A DNA stretch of 64,000 nt from an uncultured Lachnospiraceae bacterium (GTDB lineage: Bacteria > Bacillota > Clostridia > Lachnospirales > Lachnospiraceae). The notes below the pieces were generated by a model. It had not been told where the DNA came from. It searched no databases and saw only the letters and a program-made list of their open reading frames with translations. Shown here piece after piece: positions 8,801 through 16,277 of this stretch (its first letter is position 1; every line of letters starts with the position of its first letter). The translations under genes were made by a program, and so were the position numbers. The stretch spans positions 62,001 to 126,000 of the forward strand of contig CAJTUA010000003.1 in assembly GCA_910579615.1 (NCBI GenBank), written 5' to 3'.

Positions 8801-11278
8801 GAGAATGGTGAGAATGTGATTATATCAGAATTGTATGGTGTATCGGGGATGGAACCGTGGAGTTTTGTACTCCGGGCGGTTGCTGCGCAGCCAGAAAGCC
8901 CGGAAGAGATTCTGGGACAGATTGACAATTACCAAGCATCCCGTTGGTACCGCAATTACGGCATGGAAGCTCTTTTATCCGCTTATACTGGAAAAGAATG
9001 CCCGGATCGGACACAGGGAATCCAAAATGCAGAAAGGGATGCGGAACAGGTCATCCAGACATTCAAGAGTAATACGCGTTTGAACCGTGCTTATGGAAAA
9101 ATTCAGGAATCCACGATGGAGACTGCTTTTTCTATGTTAGACATCGTAAAACAGTTTTATTTCCGCACACATAATTATGCCAGCTTTAAGATTTTTTTGG
9201 CTCGGATGGAAGCACTGCTTGATTGTGAGATTGAGAATCAGGTCGTCCGTTATGAAAAACGGATACAGGAACTTGAAGCGGACAGCCACTTTGTGGGGGC
9301 GCCGATGTTGGAGGTAATCCGGCAGGCGCTTGCAAACAAGAACTTTAACAGTGTGGATTCTTATATCAATCAATTGCAAAGCGGTATCCGGGAACTTCCG
9401 GTGAATGAAAAGAAGATGGAACTGAAAGGAAATTTTCTGTCGCAGTTCCAAAGATGTGAAGAAGGATATTATAAAGTGTGCCAGAGCCAACAGTATCGTT
9501 CCAAAAATCCCGCTCGTTGGGGGGAGCAGGCTCTGGAATCTATGGGAAAGGAATACCAGCACTGGACCTCCCCGAACGAGAAGAAAAAAGGCTGTACCTG
9601 GCTGAGCAACTGGATTATGCACAAGGATGACAAAAGTAATGCCGCCAGGGTGAGTAGCCTGCTGACAGGGCTTGGGTTCCGTGTTCAGGATGTGAAGCGA
9701 GATGATGGCGTCAAACCGATGGTTATGTATGAGTTATTCCTTGTAAGCGCAGAGAGGACATCGGCTGGACTGAAAGATTATCCGCATCCAATTTACAAAT
9801 TCGGCACAGAGCTGAGTGATCCAATGTATGTTGTCTGCCTGTATGGCTGCAAGGGAGAATCTACGCTGATTAATGTGATGACCAACGAATTGCAGCTGAA
9901 TGGACCTACTATCGTTTTGATGGATGGCGCCCTGAAAGTATCTGGCCGCCGTCTGATTGCAAGGAAGTTCAAGGCTGATACCAGTGGACAGAGTCCATTC
10001 TTGCTGATTGACCGCGTGCTGCTGCTTTATTTGGCTTCCCTGAATGAAGGCGACCGACAGAATGCCATGCTGCACTGTACGTTGCCTTATACATTTGAGG
10101 TGCTTTACGGTAACGGGAGCGGTGCGGTGCCAGAGGAAATGTTTATCGGGCGCATCAGCGAGATGAATGATCTGCGCAGTGAGCAGGGACCGAGCCTTGT
10201 TTATGGTGGTCGGCAACTGGGAAAAACCGCGCTGCTGAATCGGGCGAGCAAAACGATAAATGACCCGAAAAACAAAGACTATTCTTTTTGTGTGGATGTG
10301 AAGGACGAGAGCAGTACGGCGTTGTTGGAAAAAGTGAACAGGCAGCTTTGTAAGTTGAAATTGTTGGAAGCGCCTTGCACTTCTTTAAAAGAAATGTGCG
10401 ATATGCTGCAGGAAGCCTACGATGAAGGGAAAATCCGTAAGCTCAGGGTTTTTGTGGATGAGTCAGACAAGATGTTTGAAGAATTCCGGCAGAATGATTA
10501 CGAGGCATTACGTCCGTTTATTGTCATGAGGGATGATACAAAGCATCATATAAAATTTGTTTTTGCGGGCACGCATAATGTGGCAGCAACAGAAAATGTG
10601 GAAGAGAAAAACAGCAATTTGCTGCATATGGGACCGCCGCTGTGCATTGAACCCTTATCCCCTGATGATGCAATGAAATTAATCCGTATTCCAATGTCCT
10701 ACCTTGGATTTGAAATTGGCGATGCACAGATTGAACTGATTCTTTCCAATACAAACAACTATCCGGGGCTGATTCATATTTTCTGCAATGCGTTAATCCA
10801 ATCGGTCTGCCGTGATTATGAGAGTTATTACAGCGGCGACAAGGAAATGGAAAACCCGCCGTACCGGATTTCGGACGAGCAGATGCGCGCTGTATTTAAG
10901 GAGAAGGATATCCGAAAGGAAATTGGAACCAGGGTCATGTCTACCATCAAGCTGAACCATAAATATCATGTGATTTCCTGCCTGTTGGCGAATATGGTAT
11001 ATGAAGACCAGGAGAATGAACATAACCGCCTCTACGGGCACAGTGCGAGGGAACTTTTGGAATATAACCGAAAAGAATTGCAGCTGCCTCTCTTAACAGG
11101 CATGGCGGAAAAAAATTTAGACGCATTATTAAATGAAATGGTGAAAATGGGAATCCTGTGGAAAAATGTAGAAACCCAACAATTCCGGTTCCGCCAGCAA
11201 GATTTTCTGAACTATATTGGAACCAACGAGCAAGTGCTTGAATTTCTTTTGGAGAAGGGTATGGAGGTGGAAACCTGA
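5834..11278 (+). CDS. giant 1814-aa P-loop ATPase, candidate defence sensor
   Basis: I do not recognise the whole protein. The TTG start is chosen because GGAGGT lies 5 nt upstream. The N-terminus is helical. Residues about 275-385 look like a winged helix, followed by a domain of about 130 residues, then a Lys/Glu-rich linker near 535-600 and about 700 mainly helical residues. The C-terminal ATPase has Walker A GGRQLGKTALL (K1464, T1465) and Walker B RVFVDES (D1542, E1543), then a helical lid and a second winged helix (about 1720-1800), as in ORC/STAND-type AAA ATPases. Its stop overlaps the start of the next gene by one base, so the two are coupled. The architecture (large repeat-like body plus STAND-like ATPase in a defence island) suggests phage sensing; this is inference. 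Confidence 0.8.
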   Translation: MDTLKRLFMNAEICIRGIVEKISGKQFLTEQDCAEMVRLTMEICQEQERCMKMLKEAGVEETECQSIEELEGLWNLYRQKEERKKRILQSRRIVEEFLSIQTPMEDYRLELERIQSALRVYDDEMLLQMEENGDLRHYQEFVDCIKTEQPDKELVYKLADKFGRPLAFALLYHELEFSGCENAEKTIVAPKEGVSEVGNTWDEKNLSNTGNVLDQGDSLNLESNLEEERIPNPEYTSSAGMEELAVGSSAKAAGASFTDKGGFLVNNKTYLLEPIRPLRKRDITTKMLRGDLKGLSLQAKTLLVMLRQFAVLNAELAMELSHVGEKHDYDQEDLIIHKKQFECTFETLLEKGLVAGYRTEEHDVLYCLTEYGYQLTFLKGSEGDFVKVKNKYRKFSVLLENRRILGTAQMRGDILRLVFGKTHDMARYLTCIWEHKDRLRLDKKMVDEIIGSFCWDKDHYIVKVFMNRKSTLCPVYHTFQSYPGTGVALFLTAVPPEGPFDQTKDAVFFCDGENCYYWAHGWISIAEEEAVENKKVKENETVGTMKVEEKSEQSVEIVGTKEKSRQAAENMKAEEKKARITETTKTVPLNEELVYTNEQTPTAQQTAKHLLEQPNQIKMEHLFRLTIQLIVENRFAEAAVLAETLAKAPNVTIEVERFYQVFRHCVQMPGSVYHYSSDAIGQQQGALPEDDLELRSLQQTMILSILLWAMAFPSVPYDHSLYNNVEMAVSADEIQPVRELVALLSEELKEVSFKNDGLGFSPIVISSLVNNGEREHQMKEICKKATELRPTPTSNVSITGLETCLKQMVGPTSVVGKVLLWVEKDDQKQLEEAERILGMELGEDYQNSDSSLEAYIDRCWSALHRDDPHVKVKYLNNDTTARKQCKKALTDRLKLIESWFGIVKSERESKFGQYRERYARILNQVKTSLGNLLKDTEHHAPGITVYEAAGRNILHMTAEKMLAALEKTSQGYEEQFYDSLCQTPELMLGENGENVIISELYGVSGMEPWSFVLRAVAAQPESPEEILGQIDNYQASRWYRNYGMEALLSAYTGKECPDRTQGIQNAERDAEQVIQTFKSNTRLNRAYGKIQESTMETAFSMLDIVKQFYFRTHNYASFKIFLARMEALLDCEIENQVVRYEKRIQELEADSHFVGAPMLEVIRQALANKNFNSVDSYINQLQSGIRELPVNEKKMELKGNFLSQFQRCEEGYYKVCQSQQYRSKNPARWGEQALESMGKEYQHWTSPNEKKKGCTWLSNWIMHKDDKSNAARVSSLLTGLGFRVQDVKRDDGVKPMVMYELFLVSAERTSAGLKDYPHPIYKFGTELSDPMYVVCLYGCKGESTLINVMTNELQLNGPTIVLMDGALKVSGRRLIARKFKADTSGQSPFLLIDRVLLLYLASLNEGDRQNAMLHCTLPYTFEVLYGNGSGAVPEEMFIGRISEMNDLRSEQGPSLVYGGRQLGKTALLNRASKTINDPKNKDYSFCVDVKDESSTALLEKVNRQLCKLKLLEAPCTSLKEMCDMLQEAYDEGKIRKLRVFVDESDKMFEEFRQNDYEALRPFIVMRDDTKHHIKFVFAGTHNVAATENVEEKNSNLLHMGPPLCIEPLSPDDAMKLIRIPMSYLGFEIGDAQIELILSNTNNYPGLIHIFCNALIQSVCRDYESYYSGDKEMENPPYRISDEQMRAVFKEKDIRKEIGTRVMSTIKLNHKYHVISCLLANMVYEDQENEHNRLYGHSARELLEYNRKELQLPLLTGMAEKNLDALLNEMVKMGILWKNVETQQFRFRQQDFLNYIGTNEQVLEFLLEKGMEVET

Positions 11279-12405
11279 TGATGAACGATGTTATGAGTTT
11301 TTGGTGGGAAAACATCACTGGTCCGCAGATGTTGATAGATAAGATTGCACTATGCCTTTCGGAAGGGAAAAATGTGGTGCTTGAGTTAGAGGAGAGCCTT
11401 CCGTGGCAGGAACAGATGCGGGATTTGGTAATGTATCGTTTGGATGGGGTACATCCCGATTGGATGGAATGGGAAGGCGTGAAGGGGCAGGGTGAAATTG
11501 TACCAAAACTCTTACAGAATTTCCACCGCAATAAACTGAATATCTGCCCGACAGAATATAGTGCACAGTTGGAATACCTGAAAAAGGAAGGTATTTTTCG
11601 CGATACCGTTGTCTGGCTTACTTTTGTTGGGGATGCCGACCCACTCCAGCTGGTGCGCTTTTTGTCAGATTACCGGGGGGAGGGTTTGGAAAAACAAGGT
11701 GTGTTCCTGGCAGAAATCATAACCGGGCAGCACTTGCCTAAATTATCGGGCAGCATGGAAGTGATACGCGGGAAAGATTATATGCGGTGCGGTGACATAC
11801 TGCTGTATTCTAATATATTGGCGGATGGGAAACGAAAATTTCCCGAGGAACTGAAAAACTATATTGCCCATGTGGCTGCAAATTTGGCAGGGCAGGATGT
11901 GGAGCTGATTCCGGGAATTCTTGAGGAAATCAATTTTGAAAACGAGGATCCGGTGGAAGCTTTACATCGTCTGTGGGAACAGGGATACCCTGCCTGCTCT
12001 GGTCATGTGCCAACGAGAGAAGAGATTTCCCGGCGGGTCTGGAAAGCCCAACTGCAATCTGCATTTGCTGGAATCGAGATGGAAAGGCTTCGGATTACGG
12101 AGGAATATGCAAATGATATCGAGGAGGCAATCGGCACAGAATATTGGGATTCAAAATGGAATCGGAGTGGATATATCACCCAACATGGAGAGGAAATAGA
12201 AAGTGCATCCGATGTGGAATTGGGGACAATGGTAAGGATGATGAGCTTGCGCAGGAATGATGACAGGGGGCGGTATTTGCTTTATTTCCCGGACGACCAG
12301 TTGCGGAACTGGATTGTCTTCCTGACGGATTGCCGCAATAACCTAGCGCACCATAAGGTTTGCACACCAGAGCAGATATGCCGTTTGCTGCGTATGAGGG
12401 AGTGA
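11278..12405 (+). CDS. 375-aa partner protein with C-terminal HEPN-like motif
   Basis: The ATG overlaps the ATPase stop by one base, so the two proteins are probably made together. The N-terminal 190 residues show alternating strands and helices (KNVVLELEE; DTVVWLTFVGD) like a P-loop fold, but no GxGK[ST] is visible, so this may be an inactive ATPase-like module. The C-terminal 130 residues are helical and end with CRNNLAHHK: R353 and H358 match the R-x4-6-H active-site pattern of HEPN ribonucleases. HEPN domains are common toxic effectors in defence and toxin-antitoxin systems. No family name is assigned. The HsdM remnant begins directly at the 3' end of this gene. Confidence 0.75.
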   Translation: MMNDVMSFWWENITGPQMLIDKIALCLSEGKNVVLELEESLPWQEQMRDLVMYRLDGVHPDWMEWEGVKGQGEIVPKLLQNFHRNKLNICPTEYSAQLEYLKKEGIFRDTVVWLTFVGDADPLQLVRFLSDYRGEGLEKQGVFLAEIITGQHLPKLSGSMEVIRGKDYMRCGDILLYSNILADGKRKFPEELKNYIAHVAANLAGQDVELIPGILEEINFENEDPVEALHRLWEQGYPACSGHVPTREEISRRVWKAQLQSAFAGIEMERLRITEEYANDIEEAIGTEYWDSKWNRSGYITQHGEEIESASDVELGTMVRMMSLRRNDDRGRYLLYFPDDQLRNWIVFLTDCRNNLAHHKVCTPEQICRLLRMRE

Positions 12406-13136
12406 AGGGCGGAGAGTTTTATACGCCGGCCAGTGTAGTTAAGACCATTGTCGCTGTTTTAAAACCGTTTTCAAATTGCCGTGTTTATGACCCTGCTGTG
12501 GTTCCGGCGGAATGTTCGTGCAGAGTGCAAAATTTATTCAGGCTCATTCTGGGAAACGGGGGGCGATTGCAGTTTATGGCCAATCCTCCTTTTAATCTTT
12601 CATATTGGGGACATGAAAAATTGAAAGAGGATAAACGTTGGAAATATGGCATCCCTCCAGCAGGAAATGCGAATTATGCTTGGATTCAGCACATGATTCA
12701 TCATCTTGCACCGAACGGAAAGTTAGGGCTTGTTCTTGCGGACGGTGTGCTTTCTACCCAATCCGGTGGTGAGGGTGAGATTCGGAAGAAGATTATCGAG
12801 GATGACCTTGTGGAAGGAATTATCGCAATGCCGACACAACTTTTTTATAGTGTAACAATTCCAGTAACACTTTGGTTTATTACGAAAAACAAGAAACAAA
12901 AGAGAAAAACCCTATTTATTGATGCTCGGAAGATGGACTTTATGGTAGACCGGAAGCACCGCGATTTTGATGATGAGAAAGATATACCGAAGATTGCAGA
13001 AACGTTTGCCGCTTTTGAGGAAGGGAAAATGGAAGATGTAAAGGGATTCTGCGCAGCGGCTTCGCTTGCCGATATTGCAAAGCAGGATTATATCCTTATG
13101 CCAGGGCGCTGGATATTGTGGGTAGTGATAGATTAG
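12396..13136 (+). pseudogene. broken hsdM (type I methyltransferase) remnant
   Basis: The frame keeps HsdM hallmarks: GGEFYTPASVVKTIV, ANPPFN (motif IV), and a C-terminal stretch ending DYILMPGR. The N-terminal helical domain is absent. At motif I the visible frame reads VYDPAVVPAEC. Shifting by one base at about 12491-12493 gives the canonical PCCGSGGMFVQSAKFIQ, so one base was lost there. The shifted frame runs on to VYG at about 12572-12580 and then jumps to MANPPFN. This shows a second lesion, a deletion of roughly 40 codons, that restored the original frame. The product would lack a working SAM pocket. Confidence 0.85.
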
Positions 13137-13273
13137 ATGGGATTATCAAAGAAACGCTTGGCGTTTTTTCTTCCTTTATCAGTGAAAAAATATCTGAGTT
13201 TTCTACGGATTTATATTATCAGAACCCGAGTTATCTGGAGTGTTCTTATAAAGCCGGGTATTTGTTGGATTGA
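13106..13273 (+). pseudogene. orphan coding remnant after the hsdM fragment
   Basis: In another frame from the hsdM remnant, an open stretch of about 55 codons runs to a TGA at 13271-13273 without a start codon. It contains the segments DRLDGIIKETLGVFSSF and SYLECSYKAGYLLD. It reads like the C-terminus of a real protein joined to the end of hsdM by recombination. I cannot name the family. Confidence 0.35.
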
Positions 13274-13314
13274 GGAAAGTTGGGATTGTTTGGGAATTTT
13301 TTTGGGGGGACATA

Positions 13315-13611
13315 ATGATGTACAAATTCAATGAAAAAGTGTCTGTAAAAGCATTGGCGGATTTGCGTGAATCTGTGGGCTGGAACAGGATGGAAAGAGA
13401 GTATAAAAACCCTTTGATGACATCGTATTACCATATTGCGGTTTATGAAGATGATAAACTGATTGGGTATATTGATAGTGTATCAAATGGGGTAACAGAT
13501 GCATATATTCAGGATTTAATGGTTTGTCCGGATTACCAAGGCAAAGGGATTGGCACAGACCTGATGGATAAAATGATTGAATTAACAAGACTATTTGAAA
13601 AGGGAAATATA
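13315..13611 (+). pseudogene. truncated GNAT acetyltransferase
   Basis: The reading frame starts at one of two adjacent ATGs after a G-rich ribosome site and encodes the front of a GNAT domain, including the acetyl-CoA loop in YQGKGIGTDLMDKM. After about 98 residues it runs straight into the start of a DUF4238-like gene in the same frame. The last strands and helix of the GNAT fold are therefore missing. The open frame (to 13689) is a chimera of two broken genes, not a natural fusion. Confidence 0.7.
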
Positions 13612-13926
13612 ATGAAAAAGCAGAAAGTGGTTAAGGAACATTACGTTCCAGTATTTTGGCAAAAAAATTTTACGGATGCTGAAGGGTAACTACATATATA
13701 TGATTATGAAACAAAAAGAATATTTACCCAAAAGCCGGAAAATGTTTGTTATGAAAAAAATTTATATGAAACGGAATGGCGTGATGCAATGCCGGAACTG
13801 GGTGAATATGTCTTGCATAATGATATTGAAGATATATTTTGTAAATATGGGAATATGCTTTTCTTTTGGAAAGAATTACAGGTATATGTTTTCCTCCCCC
13901 CAAAAAAATGCATTGATTTTATGTAA
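13612..13926 (+). pseudogene. DUF4238-like gene broken by an in-frame stop
   Basis: The ATG at 13612 opens with KEHYVPVFWQKNFTDAEG, which matches the start of DUF4238 proteins (HYVPxFxLKNF). The TAA at 13687-13689 interrupts it. Reading through in the same frame gives LHIYDYETKRIFTQKP and continues to a stop at 13924-13926, with normal coding character. One base change (AAA to TAA) would explain the break. The C-terminal part of the family also seems absent. DUF4238 genes are often found in defence islands. Confidence 0.7.
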
Positions 13927-13952
13927 AGCGAAAAAAGAGTGCTTTTTTCGCT
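13927..13952. terminator. A/T-rich hairpin after the DUF4238 remnant
   Basis: AGCGAAAAAA and TTTTTTCGCT are perfect 10-bp arms around the loop GAGTGC. The A-rich 5' arm and T-rich 3' arm suggest a bidirectional terminator. Confidence 0.5.
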
Positions 13953-14015
13953 TGGTGGTTAATATGATTGTACGTAATCCGTTGAATATGCGGGCAGTAT
14001 TAAAATAAGATGTCC

Positions 14016-14051
14016 CCCTGCTGCATACCGCAAGCATAAGATGCAGCAGGG
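14016..14051. repeat. inverted repeat, function unclear
   Basis: CCCTGCTGCAT and ATGCAGCAGGG are perfect 11-bp arms around a 14-nt loop. There is no T-run on either side. It lies in the spacer between the convergent DUF4238 remnant and the par-like cassette and may be a boundary of an inserted segment. Confidence 0.4.
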
Positions 14052-14115
14052 ATGGGATGTTTGACAGTTGGTGCTGAACGGAACGAAGATGAATTACAAG
14101 AAGCAATAAGGGACT

Positions 14116-14140
14116 TTAAAAAAATCTGAAAGATTTTTAA
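14116..14140 (-). terminator. terminator of the ParA/SAP cassette
   Basis: On the minus strand AAAAATCT, a 3-nt loop and AGATTTTT form a stem followed by more T residues. It starts at the stop codon of the SAP-like gene. Confidence 0.65.
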
Positions 14141-14532
14141 TCCCGGAATGCATCTCCTTTTGAAGCTCTTCTTGCTGCTGTATCTAGAATCAGTTCAACC
14201 AATTTTTCTTTGTTTTTCCATTTCATTGCCAGTTTTGAAGAGTCCATTCCGTAATCGGCAATGATATCTTTTAATTCTTTTTCTGTTAGCGAATTCAAAC
14301 GCTGAGGAAGGGAGGAATCCCCATCCATCACCATTTGGACGGGGTCAAGTATTGCAGGGTCGCGGCGGTTCGCCCCTCGCTTAGCATTGGATTCAGTTTT
14401 GGGCTTATCTGCAGGATAATCACCAATTTCCAAAGCGTCACTTAATTTTTTTGCAAAATTTTCGTTGGTGTTTGCCTCTGCAACGATTGCGTTGAGTAGA
14501 GCCTGTAGGCGTTTTTTAAGATTTTTATCCAT
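14137..14532 (-). CDS. small SAP-like DNA-binding partner of ParA
   Basis: A 131-aa hydrophilic protein encoded directly after the ParA gene (1-bp gap). I start it at the ATG at 14532; the longer frame only overlaps ParA. Residues about 1-30 are a basic helix. The C-terminal 45 residues (LTEKELKDIIADYG, then KNKEKLVELIL) resemble a SAP helix-extension-helix motif, which binds DNA in other proteins. In ParA-type loci the downstream gene often encodes the DNA-binding adaptor, so this could play a ParB-like role. That role is inferred; the similarity to SAP is by eye. Confidence 0.6.
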   Translation of the reverse strand: MDKNLKKRLQALLNAIVAEANTNENFAKKLSDALEIGDYPADKPKTESNAKRGANRRDPAILDPVQMVMDGDSSLPQRLNSLTEKELKDIIADYGMDSSKLAMKWKNKEKLVELILDTAARRASKGDAFRD

Positions 14533-14533
14533 T

Positions 14534-15559
14534 TTAGACCTCCATTTTTTCGATAATTTCGTCAGCGAAAGAATTAAACCGTTCGAATTGTCCTTGATAA
14601 CCCCATTTCTGGCGGAGCGTAGTAACTTGTGTACATTCTGCGGCTTCTCCAATTTGGTTATTTTCGTAAAAAATAGTTTTAAATAGCGGGGCATCCTTGC
14701 CTTTTTGCAGTATTTTTAAGGTGCGGTCATGCAGGGTGGATTGCCCGCGGACTTTTGTGGCTACAATTCCCAGACACATAATTTTTTCCCCGATATTTCT
14801 TGAAAATTTCTCCACGCGGTTGATGATTTGAGGAATACCGTAAGTAGAAAGTACGTCGGGAATGGTCGGGATTATGTAACCGTCTGAAATGCGTAGACCG
14901 TTCAGGGTGATAATCCCCATATTAGGCGGACAATCGATTAATACGTAGTCGTAGTTATCAATCACGGGATTCAGTGCTCTTTTAATAATTTCCGTCGGGT
15001 TATTTGAATAAAATTGTCCCCTTGGAATAGTTGAAATTTGATCTTGGATGTCAATCATATCCAGACTGGATGGTATAAGGTCAAGGCTTTTTACATTCTG
15101 GATTTTTGAAACACCCTGTTGCAATGTTTTGGACAAATCAAATTGGGATTTTTCTTCCAGGGAATCTTTAAAAAGTGTGTATAAAGTATATCCGTTTTCA
15201 TTTAATTCTTTCCATTTATCTTCTCCGATTAGCATGGTGGTACAATTTGTTTGTGGGTCGAGGTCAACAACAAGAACCTTTTTCTTTTTTTCTCCGGCAA
15301 GAGTCGTTGCCACACCGGCAGTAGTAGTGGTTTTAGCGACACCACCTTTCAAGTTGATAAATGAAATTACTTTTGCCCCCATAATTTTACCTCTCTTTCT
15401 TAGCCAAGACTTTACTTGATCCTCATCAAAAATTGCTCCCGCCTTTAACTCTGCAATAGGCGTTGGAAAGTCGTCGTACCGGTTTCTCCAGTTGTTTACT
15501 GCTGCTGTTGTTACATTTGCTATCTGGGCAATCTCGGATAATCCGATTGGAATGTTCAA
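14534..15559 (-). CDS. ParA-family ATPase with N-terminal helix-turn-helix
   Basis: About 341 aa from a TTG start at 15559, chosen because GGAGGTG precedes it by 8 nt. The first 60 residues form a MerR/phage-Cro-like helix-turn-helix (LSEIAQIANVTTAAVNNWRNR). The ParA domain then begins with the deviant Walker A KGGVAKTTTT, switch-type motif VVDLDPQTN and DYVLIDCPPNMG. Such ATPases position plasmids, chromosomes or large protein complexes. Here the ATPase has its own operator and promoter and a small DNA-binding partner, so it may be a relic of a plasmid or integrative element, or a cassette of the defence island. Confidence 0.88.
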   Translation of the reverse strand: MNIPIGLSEIAQIANVTTAAVNNWRNRYDDFPTPIAELKAGAIFDEDQVKSWLRKRGKIMGAKVISFINLKGGVAKTTTTAGVATTLAGEKKKKVLVVDLDPQTNCTTMLIGEDKWKELNENGYTLYTLFKDSLEEKSQFDLSKTLQQGVSKIQNVKSLDLIPSSLDMIDIQDQISTIPRGQFYSNNPTEIIKRALNPVIDNYDYVLIDCPPNMGIITLNGLRISDGYIIPTIPDVLSTYGIPQIINRVEKFSRNIGEKIMCLGIVATKVRGQSTLHDRTLKILQKGKDAPLFKTIFYENNQIGEAAECTQVTTLRQKWGYQGQFERFNSFADEIIEKMEV

Positions 15560-15579
15560 TATACAATCACCTCCATGTA

Positions 15580-15624
15580 TGTTTACATAATAAACATTAT
15601 AACGCAAAAAGTTAAAAGAGTCAA
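15580..15624 (-). promoter_or_regulatory. promoter and operator of the ParA cassette
   Basis: On the minus strand TTGACT (15624-15619), a 17-bp spacer and TATAAT (15601-15596) form a strong promoter. The palindrome TGTTTA-CATAA-TAAACA (15580-15596) overlaps the -10 box and the start site. The likely binder is the helix-turn-helix at the ParA N-terminus, giving autorepression as in ParA-type plasmid loci. Confidence 0.75.
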
Positions 15625-15704
15625 CATGTATTTTGGATGTGATGGAAATTGACCACTCTGTTCATAAGAATCCATTCGCTGTAAAGGGGTTTTGGGCTAA
15701 GGTT

Positions 15705-15872
15705 TCAGCTGCCTTCCTCCGCACGTTTGCGCAACAGTATTCCATCCTCTGTTAATGCAATTTTTTTGCTTCCGCGAATGAACAATTGTTTTCCCAATTC
15801 TTCTTTTAAAACTTTTAATTGTCTGGACGGCGGAGGCTGTGTCATATGCAGGGCTGCGGATAAAACCCTGAA
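15705..15872 (-). pseudogene. LysR-type regulator N-terminal fragment
   Basis: The minus strand encodes LHMTQPPPSRQLKVLKEEL and GKQLFIRGSKKIALTEDG, the recognition helix and wing of a LysR-family helix-turn-helix. The first helix is lost upstream and the protein ends about 45 residues later, without an effector domain. It is a recombination remnant between the par cassette and the restriction locus. Confidence 0.7.
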
Positions 15873-16054
15873 ACCGTCCGGGCAGACAGAAAATACTGAA
15901 ATAACAATGCAGACGGAAAATGGTTTGGATAGTGAAAAACAGCAGTTACAAGTACCGGAAGGGGATAGCAGCGTGACCGGGGAAACCTGTGCAGAATCCG
16001 TTACGGAGGCATTAAACCGTGGTGTCCGCCTGCTTGATTTCTCAAACAATGTAA

Positions 16055-16083
16055 TTGTAATTTCGGCAGGCATATGCTATAAT
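16055..16083 (+). promoter_or_regulatory. promoter upstream of the hsd locus
   Basis: TTGTAA (16055-16060), 17-bp spacer, TATAAT (16078-16083) with an extended TG one base before the -10. It would transcribe the regulator remnant and hsdM. Confidence 0.65.
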
Positions 16084-16090
16084 TTACCCT

Positions 16091-16264
16091 GTTACTGAAT
16101 TTAATCGTAAGTCAAAGGCGCAGAACAGGGAGGAAGCTTCCATTTCAAGAAGCACGGTGTTTAAGATGGTAAACAACGAATATGTTGCTATGGATGTACT
16201 GGTGAGGAGCTGCACGGCTCTTGGCTGCGGAATGGATGATATAGTGGAAATTGAAAGACAATAA
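16091..16264 (+). pseudogene. C-terminal remnant of a Cro/CI-type regulator
   Basis: In the frame ending at TAA 16262-16264 the sequence reads ISRSTVFKMVNNEYVAMDVL and then TALGCGMDDIVEIERQ, the second half of a small XRE helix-turn-helix protein. The first helices are missing and no start is visible. Such regulators commonly precede hsdM in type I loci and control their expression. The loss may leave the hsd operon unregulated. Confidence 0.65.
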
Positions 16265-16277
16265 TGGAGGGGTTAAG

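Noticed and set aside
5834..12405. Assigning the ATPase-HEPN pair to BREX, DISARM or another named system
   Set aside because: No PglZ phosphatase-like gene, no DrmA/B/C helicase set and no reverse transcriptase or SIR2 domain is seen near it. The only methylase nearby is a broken HsdM remnant.
12360..13136. 258-aa open frame as an intact DNA methylase gene
   Set aside because: The N-terminal domain is missing, motif I is readable only in another frame, and the segment between motif I and NPPF is deleted.
15727..16098. 123-aa plus-strand open frame as a gene
   Set aside because: Its front is antisense to the LysR fragment and it has no ribosome site or recognised domain.
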